Positions 1-8,486 of a stretch of 64,000 bases of DNA are shown here, piece by piece (position 1 is the first letter of the stretch; each line of letters begins with the position of its first letter). The stretch spans positions 16,878-80,877 of the forward strand of contig NZ_JAGMUL010000060.1 in NCBI RefSeq assembly GCF_019049285.1, written 5' to 3'. The notes under the pieces are model-generated. The model made no database searches. It had not been told where the DNA came from and saw only the letters and a list, made by a program, of their open reading frames with translations. A program made the translations under genes and the position numbers. The stretch comes from Streptomyces sp. AC550_RSS872 (GTDB lineage Bacteria; Actinomycetota; Actinomycetes; Streptomycetales; Streptomycetaceae).

Positions 1-82
<82 letters not shown>

Positions 83-86
<4 letters not shown>

Positions 87-865
87 GCCACCCACTGCTC
101 GTACGCCAGCTTCGCCACCAGTGCGAACACCACCGTCAGCAGTACCACCCGGACGAATCCGCTCCCCTTCTTCAGCGCCGTGCGCGCCCCCAGCATGCCG
201 CCCGCCAGGTTGAACACAGCCATCACCACGGCCAGCTGCCACAGGACCGTGCCCTGCCAGGCGAAGGTGGCGAGCGCTCCGGCGTTGGTGCAGCAGTTGA
301 CGATCTTGGCGGTGGCGGAGGCGGTGACGAGATCGAGGTGGAGGACGGCGGTGAGGGCGAGGACCAGGAAGGTGCCGGTGCCGGGGCCGATCAGGCCGTC
401 GTAGAAGCCGATGCCCAAGCCGGCCAGGCCGATCGCGGCGAGGACGCGGCGCGGGGAGGCCGGGCCGGTCGCCGGGGCGGTGCCGAAGGCGGGGCGCAGG
501 ATGACGAAGGCGGCGACGGCGAGCAGCACCACCATGATCACGGGCTTCAGCACCTCGGTGCTCATGCCGGCCGCGAAGAAGGCGCCGCCGGAGGAGCCCG
601 CGAGCGCCGCGAGGCCGATGCGCACGGCGAGCCGCACGTCCACGGGTGCCTTGCGGGCGTACGTCACGGCGGCGCCGGTCGTGCCTACGATCGCGACCGC
701 CTTGTTGGTGCCGAGCGCGTAGGCGGCGGGGGTGTTCGCGGGGAGTCCGAGCAGCAGGGCCGGGAGCAGCAGGAGGCCGCCGCCTCCGACCACGGCGTCG
801 ATCCAGCCGGCCACCAGGGCCGCGAGGCACAGGACGACGACCATGGTCAGCGATATGTCGGGCAT
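83..865 (-). CDS. TSUP (TauE/SafE) family membrane permease
   Basis: A 260-residue, highly hydrophobic protein with about seven membrane segments. The N-terminal segment carries a GWIDAVVGGGG stretch followed by a Leu-rich run and a Pro, typical of the TSUP (TauE/SafE, DUF81) family of sulfite, sulfonate or other organic anion exporters. A second glycine-rich half (around residues 150-190, GIGFYDGLIGPGTG) gives the internal two-fold repeat of the family. An upstream in-frame start would add 31 hydrophilic, Arg/His-rich residues; the ATG at 863-865 was preferred because the protein then begins directly with the first helix. It is transcribed away from the nitrite reductase operon. The substrate cannot be inferred. 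Confidence 0.85.
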
Positions 866-1007
866 GATCGCGACCCTAGGCAGCGGATGCGTGTGCCGTC
901 CATGTACATGAGGAGTATCTGAGGTTCGGCCGCGCCCGGCCTCACAGCCCGCCCGCACCGTGCCCGCCGAACCCTCACACCCGCCCCTCGCGCCCGCTGA
1001 GGGCAGC

Positions 1008-1045
1008 GTTCCTCACGGGAAACAGATGCGATGCGGTCGGGAAAC
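1008..1045 (+). promoter_or_regulatory. Candidate GlnR box upstream of the nitrite reductase operon
   Basis: Two perfect GAAAC boxes (1019-1023 and 1041-1045) lie exactly 22 bp apart, and each has a weaker half-box 11 bp upstream (GTTCC at 1008-1012, GATGC at 1030-1034). This matches the four-box, 11-bp-period layout of Streptomyces GlnR sites (gTnAc-n6-GaAAc repeated). It sits 24-61 bp before the operon's first start codon. Nitrite reductase is an established GlnR target in Streptomyces coelicolor; binding here is inferred. Confidence 0.55.
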
Positions 1046-1068
1046 ACCGGCACCGCACGCTCGATGCC

Positions 1069-2280
1069 ATGACCTCGAATACGCGTGTGGTGGTGATCGG
1101 CGCCGGCCTCGCGGGCGTACGACTCGCCCGGCGGCTCGGCGAGCTCGGCACGCCCGTGACGCTCGTCGGCGACGAGGAGCACCGCCCGTACAACCGGGTG
1201 CTGCTCGCCGAGGTGCTGGCCGGCCGGTACAGCCCCGAGGTGATCGCCCTCCCGGCGCCCGCGGAGCTGACGCGCGGCCGGGTCACCGGCATCGACCGCG
1301 AGATGCGAGCCGTACATCTCGCGGACGGGTCGGAGATCGCATACGACACACTGGTGCTGGCCACCGGCTCGAACCCGGTACTGCCGCCGCTGCGCGGCCT
1401 GTTCACGCCCGACCACGAGCTGCCGGAGGGCGTCCACGCCTTCCGCACCATGGACGACTGCCTGGGCCTGTCCAAGGCAGTCCGGCCGGGCGTGCGGGCG
1501 GTCGTGATCGGCGGCGGGCTCCTCGGGGTCTCCGCGGCCCGCGCGCTCGCGCTGCGCGGCGCGCAGGTCGTGCTCGCCCAGCAGGGCGAGCGGCTCATGG
1601 AGCGCCAGCTCGACCCGAGCGCCTCGAAGCTCGTGCAGCGGCATCTGAAGGACCTCGGCGTCGAGATCCACACCGAGTGCCGCGTGCGGGACGTGCGCTG
1701 CGTCGGCGGCGCGGTCCGCTCGGTGGAGATGGCCGACGGATACGCCCTCGACGCCGACCTCGTCGTCCTGGCCTGCGGTGTCCACCCGCGCGCGGGCCTC
1801 GCCAAGGACGCGGGGCTCGCCGTCCACAAGGGCGTCCTCGTCGACGACGAGCTGCGTACGTCCGACCCGCACATCCGGGCGATCGGCGACTGCGCGCAGC
1901 ACGACGGCACGGTGTACGGGCTGGCCGCGCCCGCGCTCGAACAGGCCGATGCGCTGGCCGAGTTGCTCGCCGGGGACGGCGCCGCCCGCTACACCGGCAC
2001 CCGCGCGCTGACCCGGCTGACGCTGGCCGGTGAGGGCTTCTTCGACCTCGCCGCGTTCGGCGAGACCGAGCCGCGTCCCGGGGACGACGTCGTCCAGCTC
2101 ACGGACGCCACCCGCGGCACCTACCGCAAGGTCGTCGTCCGCGACGACCGCCTGGTCGGCGGGGTTCTCGTCGGCGAACTCGGCACGGTCGGCGCGCTCG
2201 CCCGCGCCTGGGAGGGAGCAGAGCCGCTCCCCGACGACGGCCCGCTGCTCCACCTGCTCACCAACGATGGAGGCTCCTGA
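1069..2280 (+). CDS. FAD/NAD(P)H-dependent oxidoreductase, first gene of the nitrite reductase operon
   Basis: A 403-residue pyridine nucleotide-disulfide oxidoreductase. The FAD dinucleotide-binding motif VVVIGAGLAGVRLA is at the N-terminus, the NAD(P)-binding motif AVVIGGGLLG near residue 145, and the second FAD contact IRAIGDCA near residue 265. A small C-terminal domain follows. It resembles the N-terminal half of NirB but lacks BFD and sirohaem regions, so it may feed electrons or act as a partner or ancillary reductase. Its TGA shares one base with the ATG of nirB, indicating translational coupling. No strong Shine-Dalgarno precedes the ATG at 1069; an out-of-frame ATG lies at 1063. Confidence 0.85.
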   Translation: MTSNTRVVVIGAGLAGVRLARRLGELGTPVTLVGDEEHRPYNRVLLAEVLAGRYSPEVIALPAPAELTRGRVTGIDREMRAVHLADGSEIAYDTLVLATGSNPVLPPLRGLFTPDHELPEGVHAFRTMDDCLGLSKAVRPGVRAVVIGGGLLGVSAARALALRGAQVVLAQQGERLMERQLDPSASKLVQRHLKDLGVEIHTECRVRDVRCVGGAVRSVEMADGYALDADLVVLACGVHPRAGLAKDAGLAVHKGVLVDDELRTSDPHIRAIGDCAQHDGTVYGLAAPALEQADALAELLAGDGAARYTGTRALTRLTLAGEGFFDLAAFGETEPRPGDDVVQLTDATRGTYRKVVVRDDRLVGGVLVGELGTVGALARAWEGAEPLPDDGPLLHLLTNDGGS

Positions 2281-4886
2281 TGACCGCCACCCCGGAGGCC
2301 ACGGAGGCCACCCCCACGATCGTGCTCGTCGGCCACGGCATGGTCGGCCAGCGCTTCCTCGAAGCGCTCGCCGCGCGCGGCCTGACCGCCACGCACCGCG
2401 TGGTCGTGCTGTGCGAGGAGCCGCGTCCGGCGTACGACCGCGTCGCCCTCACCTCGTACTTCTCGGGCAAGACGCCCGAGGACCTCTCCATGACGGACAT
2501 GGAGTTCATCAAGGACCACGGCATCGAGCTGTACATCGGTGACCCGGCCGTCTCCGTCGACCGCGAGGCGAGGAAGGTCACCGCCCGGTCCGGCGAGGTC
2601 TTCGAGTACGGCACCCTCGTCCTCGCCACCGGCTCCTACCCCTTCGTACCGCCGGTCCCGAACAAGGACGCCACCGGCTGTTTCGTCTACCGCACGATCG
2701 AGGACCTCCTCGCGATCGAGGAGTACGCGAAGACGAAGGCCACGACCGGTGCCGTGGTCGGCGGCGGTCTGCTCGGCCTGGAGGCGGCCGGTGCGCTGAA
2801 GGGCCTGGGCGTCGAGGCGCACATCGTGGAGTTCGCGCCGCGTCTGATGCCGGTGCAGGTCGACGACGGCGGCGGCGCCGCGCTGCTGCGCACCATCGAG
2901 GACATGGGCCTGAGCGTCCACACGGGCGTCGGCACGCAGGAGATCGTGGTCGACGCCGAAGGCGCCGTCACCGGCATGAAGCTGTCCGACGGCTCCGAAC
3001 TCGCCACCGACATGGTGGTGTTCAGCGCCGGTGTCCGCCCCCGCGACCAGCTGGCCCGCGACTGCGGGCTGACGGTCGGCGAGCGCGGCGGCATCACCGT
3101 CGACGAGCAGTGCCGTACGGTCGCCGACCCGCACGTCTTCGCGATCGGCGAGTGCGCGCTGGCCTCCGACGGCCGGGTGTACGGCCTGGTGGCCCCGGGT
3201 TACGAGCAGGCCGAGACGGCCGCCGCGACCATCGCGCAGGACGAGGCGGAGTTCACCGGCGCCGACCTCTCCACCAAGCTGAAGCTGCTCGGCGTGGACG
3301 TGGCGTCCTTCGGTGACGCGCACGGCACCGCCGAGGACTGCCTGGACGTCGTCTACTCCGACTCCCGTGCGGGCCTGTACAAGAAGCTGGTCATCGGCCG
3401 CGACGGCACGCTGCTCGGCGGCATCCTGGTCGGCGACGCGGAGGCGTACGGCACGCTGAAGGCGTTCACCGGCTCGGTCCCGCCGGTCTCCCCCGAGTCT
3501 CTGGTCCTGCCGGCCGGCGCCGGTGCGCCCGCCCAGCTCGGCCCGTCCGCGCTGCCGGACGAGGCGATCATCTGCTCCTGCAACAACGTCACCAAGGGCA
3601 CGATCCGCGGCGCGGTCACGGACCACCGGTGCACCACCGTGCCCGAGGTGAAGAAGTGCACCAAGGCCGGTACGACCTGCGGCAGTTGCGTCAAGGTCCT
3701 CGGCCAGCTGGTCACCGCCGAGCTGGAGGCGTCCGGCGTCGAGGTCGACAAGGGCCTGTGCGGCTGCTTCTCGCAGACCCGCGAGGAGCTGTACGAGATC
3801 GTCCTCGCCCTGCGCATCAACACCTACCAGGACCTCCTGGACCGTTACGGCCGTGACGGCGCCAAGGGCGGCGACGGCTGCGAGATCTGCAAGCCGGCGG
3901 TCGGCTCGATCATCGCCTCCCTCGCCCCGACCATCGGCGCGAGCGGCTACGTCCTGGACGGCGAGCAGGCCTCCCTCCAGGACTCCAACGACCACTTCCT
4001 GGCCAACCTCCAGAAGAACGGCTCGTACTCGGTCGTCCCGCGCATCCCCGGCGGTGAGATCACCCCCGAGGGCCTCATCGTGATCGGTGAGATCGCCCGC
4101 GACTTCGGTCTCTACACGAAGATCACCGGCGGCCAGCGGATCGACATGTTCGGCGCGCGGGTCGAGCAACTCCCCCTCATCTGGACCCGGTTGGTGGACG
4201 CCGGCTTCGAGTCCGGCCACGCCTACGGCAAGTCGCTGCGCACGGTGAAGTCCTGCGTCGGCCAGACCTGGTGCCGCTACGGCGTCCAGGACTCGGTCCG
4301 CATGGCGATCGACCTGGAGCTGCGCTACCGGGGCCTGCGCTCCCCGCACAAGCTCAAGTCGGCGGTGTCGGGCTGCGCCCGCGAGTGCGCCGAGGCCCAG
4401 TCGAAGGACTTCGGCGTCATCGCCACTTCGGCCGGCTGGAACCTGTACGTCGGCGGCAACGGCGGCGCGACCCCGCGCCACGCGGACCTGCTCGCCCAGG
4501 ACCTGTCCGACGCCGAACTGATCAGGCTGATCGACCGTTTCCTGATGTTCTACATCCGCACCGCCGACCGCCTGGAGCGCACCTCGACCTGGCTGGAGCG
4601 GATCCCCGGCGGCCTGGACCACGTCCGCGACGTCGTCGTGGAGGACTCCCTCGGCATCTGCGAGGAGCTGGAGTCCCTGATGGCGGCCCACGTGGCGCAC
4701 TACGCCGACGAGTGGGCGACCACCATCAACGACCCCGAGAAGCTCGCCCGGTTCGTGTCCTTCGTGAACGCCCCCGACACCCCCGACCCGGTCGTCGGCT
4801 TCGTCCCCGAGCGCGACCAGATCAAGCCCGACCTGCCGCTGCTGACCATCGGCCACCGCCCCCTGGAAGGAAGCGCCCAGCGATGA
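2280..4886 (+). CDS. nirB: Assimilatory nitrite reductase [NAD(P)H], large subunit
   Basis: An 868-residue enzyme that reduces nitrite to ammonium with six electrons. Domain order is FAD/NAD reductase (about 10-320), a BFD-type [2Fe-2S] domain with Cys432, Cys434, Cys467 and Cys470, a second BFD-like stretch (about 490-540), the nitrite/sulfite reductase ferredoxin-like domain, and the sirohaem/4Fe-4S domain. The cluster ligands are complete: Cys659-x5-Cys665 (CVGQTWC) and Cys699-x3-Cys703 (CAREC). Length is normal for NirB (about 850). The start overlaps the upstream gene's stop by one base; the stop overlaps nirD by four bases (ATGA). Expected cytoplasmic and nitrogen-regulated. Confidence 0.96.
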   Translation: MTATPEATEATPTIVLVGHGMVGQRFLEALAARGLTATHRVVVLCEEPRPAYDRVALTSYFSGKTPEDLSMTDMEFIKDHGIELYIGDPAVSVDREARKVTARSGEVFEYGTLVLATGSYPFVPPVPNKDATGCFVYRTIEDLLAIEEYAKTKATTGAVVGGGLLGLEAAGALKGLGVEAHIVEFAPRLMPVQVDDGGGAALLRTIEDMGLSVHTGVGTQEIVVDAEGAVTGMKLSDGSELATDMVVFSAGVRPRDQLARDCGLTVGERGGITVDEQCRTVADPHVFAIGECALASDGRVYGLVAPGYEQAETAAATIAQDEAEFTGADLSTKLKLLGVDVASFGDAHGTAEDCLDVVYSDSRAGLYKKLVIGRDGTLLGGILVGDAEAYGTLKAFTGSVPPVSPESLVLPAGAGAPAQLGPSALPDEAIICSCNNVTKGTIRGAVTDHRCTTVPEVKKCTKAGTTCGSCVKVLGQLVTAELEASGVEVDKGLCGCFSQTREELYEIVLALRINTYQDLLDRYGRDGAKGGDGCEICKPAVGSIIASLAPTIGASGYVLDGEQASLQDSNDHFLANLQKNGSYSVVPRIPGGEITPEGLIVIGEIARDFGLYTKITGGQRIDMFGARVEQLPLIWTRLVDAGFESGHAYGKSLRTVKSCVGQTWCRYGVQDSVRMAIDLELRYRGLRSPHKLKSAVSGCARECAEAQSKDFGVIATSAGWNLYVGGNGGATPRHADLLAQDLSDAELIRLIDRFLMFYIRTADRLERTSTWLERIPGGLDHVRDVVVEDSLGICEELESLMAAHVAHYADEWATTINDPEKLARFVSFVNAPDTPDPVVGFVPERDQIKPDLPLLTIGHRPLEGSAQR

Positions 4887-5233
4887 CCCTGGCACCCGAG
4901 ACGACCGACCTGAAGATCGAACTCCAACTGGAGAACGGCTGGTTCACGGTCTGCGAACTGTCCCGGCTGCTCCCCGGCCGCGGCGTGGCGGCCCTGCTGC
5001 CCGACGGCCGTCAGGCCGCCCTGTTCCGCGACCGCTCCGGCAAGCTGTACGCCATCGACAACCGCGACCCGTTCGGCGGCGCGGCAGTCCTCTCCCGCGG
5101 CCTGACCGGCACCCACCAGGGCCGCCCGTTCGTCGCCTCGCCCCTGCTGAAGCAGCGCTTCGACCTGGAGACCGGGGTGTGCCTGGACGACGAGTCGGTG
5201 CGGGTGGCGACGTACGAGGTGCGGGTCGCGTAA
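4883..5233 (+). CDS. nirD: Nitrite reductase small subunit (Rieske-like)
   Basis: A 116-residue NirD-type protein, the usual partner of NirB. It has the Rieske-like beta-sandwich features (GRGVAALLPDGRQAALFRDRSGKLYAIDNRDPF) but not the Cys-x-His pairs of true Rieske proteins, which is normal for NirD. The ATG at 4883 overlaps nirB by four bases and has GGAAGG about 12 bases upstream, so translation is coupled. It closes the operon and is followed by a strong hairpin. Confidence 0.94.
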   Translation: MTLAPETTDLKIELQLENGWFTVCELSRLLPGRGVAALLPDGRQAALFRDRSGKLYAIDNRDPFGGAAVLSRGLTGTHQGRPFVASPLLKQRFDLETGVCLDDESVRVATYEVRVA

Positions 5234-5350
5234 GCGGACTTCTTGACGGCCTACGTGATCAACAGCGCGCTCGCCCGGCTCGATGCCCTCCCAAACCCCG
5301 GCCGACCAGCAGCGTCCCGTTGGCGGAAATCTCCGCCCTGAACGACCGGA

Positions 5351-5380
5351 GAGGGTCCGTCAGCAAGCTGACGGACCCTC
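5351..5380. terminator. Perfect 13-bp hairpin between convergent nirD and a small secreted protein gene
   Basis: GAGGGTCCGTCAG (5351-5363) and its exact reverse complement (5368-5380) flank a CAAG loop. There is no T-run on either side. Its position between two convergent genes suits a bidirectional terminator. Confidence 0.8.
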
Positions 5381-5394
5381 ATGCAAGACCGAGG

Positions 5395-5709
5395 TCAGGA
5401 AGGAATCCAGGTCCACAGGTAATAGATAACGCCGTGGTCAGTGACCTGGCGCTCACACTTCCATCCGTAACCGGAGTTACTGGTGTAGGACCGTCCCCTC
5501 GCCTCGCATTTCGCCAGCGTGGAGTGACTGCTCTCGATTCCCCAGGTGACCGCTGCGGGGCCGTAGCTCTGGTGTGCGGCCGCGGCAGTACTGCTGGGCT
5601 CTGACTGCGCGATGGCCGGAGACGCTATGCCCATCGCTCCCACCGCGGCCAGCATGAGCACGGACGCCACATGTCGCACCTTCACGGTGTCCCGCCGTAC
5701 AGGCGTCAT
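5395..5709 (-). CDS. Small secreted protein of unknown function
   Basis: A 104-residue protein with a clear Sec signal peptide (Arg/Lys n-region, VLMLAAVGAMGIA core, cleavage near SPAIAQ). The mature part is about 70 residues with two cysteines (in AKCEARG and WKCERQ) that could form a disulfide, and it ends in aromatic residues (YYLWTWIPS). I do not recognise a family with certainty; such small secreted proteins are common in Streptomyces. The ATG at 5707-5709 was chosen over the GTG two codons upstream because it has GGGGAG five bases before it. It is convergent with nirD. Confidence 0.7.
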   Translation of the reverse strand: MTPVRRDTVKVRHVASVLMLAAVGAMGIASPAIAQSEPSSTAAAAHQSYGPAAVTWGIESSHSTLAKCEARGRSYTSNSGYGWKCERQVTDHGVIYYLWTWIPS

Positions 5710-5924
5710 GTGCACTCCCCTTTCTTGTGTCGTTCATGTCCGCTTCCAGGTACGTGCACCGTCAGCATGGAGAACGCCCACTGCTCTGCGTACCTATAAC
5801 CTTCAAGGGTCGGAACCACCGATCCGGGCTATGGCGGGGTGCGCAGTTGAGGCCGACCAGCGGGCGGCCCAACGGCCACTCGTCTGAAGGCGCGCCGGCT
5901 GCACGGAAGTCAATACGGCTGTAG

Positions 5925-6335
5925 GCCGGCTGGAAGCCCTCCGCCCTGGTGGCCCGCTACTACCTGACCGGGTTCGTCGGCAGCGAGCTGCCCGATGTGC
6001 TGGCTCTGGCCGATGTGGTGATCTCCCGCAGCGGTGCCGGGACGATCGCCGAACTGACCGCACTGGGCAAGGCCGCGGTGTTCATCCCTCTGGCGTCGTC
6101 GGCCGGTAACGAGCAGGCGCACAACGCCCGTCATTTGCAGGACGCCGGTGCCGCCGTCGCCCTGTTGGGCGAGGTGTCACCGGCGAGCCTGGAGGCAGCT
6201 GTCGGTCCGCTGCTGACCGACGGCGGACGGCGCGCCAGTGTCGCCGAGCGGGCACGTGCTCACGGCCGCCCCGACGCGGCGGACCGGCTGGTCGATGCGA
6301 TCCTGTCGGCCGCGGGTCAGCCGTCCGGACGCTGA
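5925..6335 (+). pseudogene. C-terminal remnant of a MurG-like glycosyltransferase
   Basis: About 129 residues beginning at [21 protein letters not shown] match the C-terminal, nucleotide-sugar-binding half of MurG/GT28 proteins, including the signature [27 protein letters not shown] followed by [10 protein letters not shown] and an Asp/Ala-rich C-terminal helix. Full MurG is about 360 residues, so the acceptor-binding half is missing. A TAG at 5922-5924 closes the frame upstream, and the only internal starts (GTG 5949) lack a ribosome binding site. I read it as a dead fragment rather than a functional short protein. It abuts another remnant on the opposite strand. Confidence 0.8.
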
Positions 6336-6510
6336 AGGTGGCGGGCGGCGCCCGCGACGATCGTGTCGATGCAGCCGTGGAAGGCGCTGTCCGGCTGCCC
6401 GAACGGGTCGGGTACGTCGCGGTCGCCCAGGTAGAGCACGAGTCGGCCGACCGTGTGCGCGTCGGCCGACTCGTGCGACGCCGCCAGGTTCGAGGCGTCC
6501 ATGGCCAGGA
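6317..6510 (-). pseudogene. C-terminal remnant of a low-molecular-weight protein tyrosine phosphatase
   Basis: The minus strand encodes FLAMDASNLAA, then about 20 residues, then DRDVPDPFGQPDSAFHGC and a C-terminal helix (IDTIVAGAARHL). In LMW-PTPases the corresponding elements are the 'AMDxSN' segment and the 'DVPDPY' general-acid loop, so about 62 C-terminal residues survive. The N-terminal CxxxxxR phosphate loop is absent; upstream the frame runs into the 3' end of the GH12 gene. It overlaps the MurG fragment by 19 bases. This is a truncated gene without function. Confidence 0.7.
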
Positions 6511-6516
6511 ATGCGG

Positions 6517-7284
6517 CTAGATGCTTGATCCGCCGCCGGAGGTGTTGTTCCACCAGGCGCTGTAGGAGTTCAGCGAGTACCGCTTCTGTACGCCGCTGGT
6601 CGAGGTGATCTCGAGGCCGAACTGCATCGTGTCGAAGGTCGTGTTGCGCAGGAGGTTCTGCGACGCGGCCCATCGCCAGACCGCCGCGGCGTCGATGGTG
6701 CCGGTGTTGCTCTGCTGGGCGGGGATGAACTGGAGGACGTTCCAGCCGGGATCGGCCTGCCAGACCGACGCGTACCGGACGCCGCCGATGGTCACGTTGG
6801 ACGCGACCTGCCTTCCCCAGCCGCCCAGCGGTCCCGGGGTCCAGCTGGTGAAGACCATGATCTCGTCCTGGTTGTTGGTGGACCAGAGGTCGGCCGTCCA
6901 GCCCCAGTTGTCACCGCCGGCGGCGGGAGCCGACGACGTGTTGTACCAGAAGCCCGCCGAGTTCAACTGCGACAGCGGCGTCTGGGGCCGGACCGAGGTG
7001 TTCGAGTAGGACTTGATCCCGCCGCCGGAGTGGTTCGCATCGATGTACCAGGACTTGATGCTGTCGACGGTCAGGCACTGCCTGCCGTGGTTGTCGCCCC
7101 ATAGGTTGTTGTGGATCGTCCAGGTGCCCTGGGTGTACTGACCGTACCGCTCGCAGGTGGAGTACACCGCTGCCTGCGCCGGAGACGCGAAGCTCAGGAA
7201 TCCGGCGATCACGGCGACGATCAGGGCCAGCCGACCGAACCCGGCCGACTTGCCGCTTATGGATTTACGGGCTTGCCATCTCAT
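6517..7284 (-). CDS. Secreted glycoside hydrolase family 12 (endoglucanase/xyloglucanase type)
   Basis: A 255-residue protein with a signal peptide cleaved near SPAQA-A (residue 39). The mature domain has the GH12 pattern: TCERYG at the N-terminus, IHNNLWGDNHGRQCLTVD, the nucleophile Glu141 in QDEIMVF, and the acid/base Glu225 in MQFGLEITS. Two cysteines (44 and 70) fit the conserved N-terminal disulfide. No carbohydrate-binding module is present, so it is a single-domain enzyme expected to cut beta-1,4-glucans or xyloglucan outside the cell. The ATG at 7282-7284 is preceded by GGAGGGA; the upstream TTG overlaps that site. It stands alone between degraded genes. Confidence 0.85.
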   Translation of the reverse strand: MRWQARKSISGKSAGFGRLALIVAVIAGFLSFASPAQAAVYSTCERYGQYTQGTWTIHNNLWGDNHGRQCLTVDSIKSWYIDANHSGGGIKSYSNTSVRPQTPLSQLNSAGFWYNTSSAPAAGGDNWGWTADLWSTNNQDEIMVFTSWTPGPLGGWGRQVASNVTIGGVRYASVWQADPGWNVLQFIPAQQSNTGTIDAAAVWRWAASQNLLRNTTFDTMQFGLEITSTSGVQKRYSLNSYSAWWNNTSGGGSSI

Positions 7285-7776
7285 GTGTCCCTCCAAGGAC
7301 GGCGATGGGTGGTTCTTCCGGCCCCCCCGGTCTGGTGGCGGACTCTGGCGCCGCGAGGTGTCGCTCGCCGGCGAGTCCTGGCTCGGGACGGCGCGACTCA
7401 GCTCCGTCCGAGGTGCTTGCGCAGCTGGCCGACCGATCGGCTCCGTAAGCGAGGCGGCCGAGACGGTCGATCAGCTGACGTGTTGACACCTTCGCTCCGT
7501 TCGCATGCGGTGCTGCTCGCGATGGTGGGTGGCTCGTGTCGTCGAGGTGGCGCGCTCAAGAACTGCGGGAACGGTGCTCGGTCCCCTTACTTCCAAGCAC
7601 CGGGCTTGCCAGACGCAGGCGCTGAAGTGTCGAAGCGCTTGCGTCTGCGGGGACAGTAATGATGGGGTCTTTGAACAGCAAGACTCTGCGCAGGCGGACA
7701 CATTTCTTTCACCTGCGGACGCCATCGTCGAATCGCTTCGAATGACATCGGCCGCGTCCGCCACCTGGCCTTCACG
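7285..7776. other. 492-bp region without a convincing gene
   Basis: No frame in this stretch shows the third-position G/C pattern expected of a Streptomyces gene over useful length. Its left part holds the GH12 promoter; the centre holds a hairpin (7611-7646); the right part is the tail downstream of an AraC remnant. It looks like decayed sequence. Confidence 0.6.
7611..7646. repeat. 13-bp inverted repeat (one mismatch) in non-coding DNA
   Basis: AGACGCAGGCGCT (7611-7623) faces AGCGCTTGCGTCT (7634-7646) across a 10-base loop; only one G-T mismatch. It has no T-run. It could be a terminator for the remnant upstream or a regulator site. Confidence 0.7.
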
Positions 7777-7905
7777 GAACCGCGACTGGCCCTGGTGGAT
7801 GTGGCGGAAGGTGCCGAGGCAGGTGCCGGGGCAGGTGCCGATGTGACGGGTGAAGAACTTCCCGAAGTCGGTGGGGTCGGGAAAACCCAGACGGCGGACC
7901 TCAGC
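7777..7905 (-). pseudogene. C-terminal remnant of an AraC-family transcription regulator
   Basis: About 43 residues ([27 protein letters not shown] and on to FRHIHQ) match the second helix-turn-helix of AraC-family regulators, with the hallmark GFxDPxxFxxFFxRHxGxxPG. The rest of the DNA-binding domain and the sensor domain are missing: immediately upstream the frame runs antisense-like inside the phosphotransferase gene, whose stop (7901) lies in the junction. Downstream the frame continues to 7471 without recognisable content. It is a broken gene. Confidence 0.75.
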
Positions 7906-8434
7906 CGACCCGTGCGGCGATGGCCCGAGCGCACTCCAGGGACTCGGTGTGCGTGGTGTCGACCTCCAGGTCGTAGACCACGCCCTCGTGCACCATGTCC
8001 GCCTGCAATGCGGCCATTCCCGGGGCCCGGTCCCCGCGCGCGATCTCACGGCCCGCCGCGACCGCGCTCTCGCACCTGACGCCGACCCACAGCACGTCCA
8101 GGTCGCCGAGATGCCGCCGCCACCGCCGCTGGGTCGCCGCCGCGCCGAGGAAGACGTCGTCGACAACGACCCTGGAGCCCGCGCGGACCATCGCCACGAC
8201 GCCCTCCGCCCAGGCCGCCTGAAGCTCCATGAAGTCCGCCCCGACGCTCACCCCGCCGTCCGCGGCGAACGTGATCCCCGCGTCCGACGCCTGCATCCTC
8301 GCGGGCAGCGCCTCGACGAACGAGTCGCACCCGAACGTCAGCCACGGCTCCGGCAGTACGGCCTGGAGACACCGCACGATCCCCGACTTCCCCGAGCTGG
8401 AACCGCCGTTGAGGATGATCATCCGCGTGGTCAT
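7901..8434 (-). CDS. Chloramphenicol 3-O-phosphotransferase-like P-loop kinase
   Basis: A 177-residue single-domain kinase. The P-loop is [11 protein letters not shown] at the N-terminus, followed by a Glu/Pro-rich acceptor region ([10 protein letters not shown]), the motif VVVDDVFLG typical of CPT proteins, and a C-terminal arginine-rich lid ([11 protein letters not shown]). Length matches Streptomyces venezuelae CPT (about 178). It could phosphorylate chloramphenicol or another small hydroxyl compound; the substrate is not certain from sequence. The ATG at 8432-8434 starts right before the P-loop strand; an upstream start would add nine residues. Confidence 0.8.
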   Translation of the reverse strand: MTTRMIILNGGSSSGKSGIVRCLQAVLPEPWLTFGCDSFVEALPARMQASDAGITFAADGGVSVGADFMELQAAWAEGVVAMVRAGSRVVVDDVFLGAAATQRRWRRHLGDLDVLWVGVRCESAVAAGREIARGDRAPGMAALQADMVHEGVVYDLEVDTTHTESLECARAIAARVG

Positions 8435-8486
8435 CACGTCACAGTAGGGCGCCGCCCACATGGAGCGAAGCGATTTTCGGCGCCGC

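Noticed and set aside
847-2253. Long open frame on the minus strand opposite the FAD oxidoreductase
   Set aside because: It is antisense to a gene with clear FAD and NAD motifs and has the Arg/Ala-rich composition of shadow frames in high-GC DNA. Similar long antisense frames at 2121-4895 (-), 15485-18301 (+), 36932-38758 (-), 40076-41176 (+), 45884-47680 (+), 48964-50520 (-) and 50171-51748 (-) were rejected for the same reason.
7265-7489. Possible 74-residue gene on the minus strand
   Set aside because: No ribosome binding site, no recognisable motif, and it overlaps the GH12 promoter.
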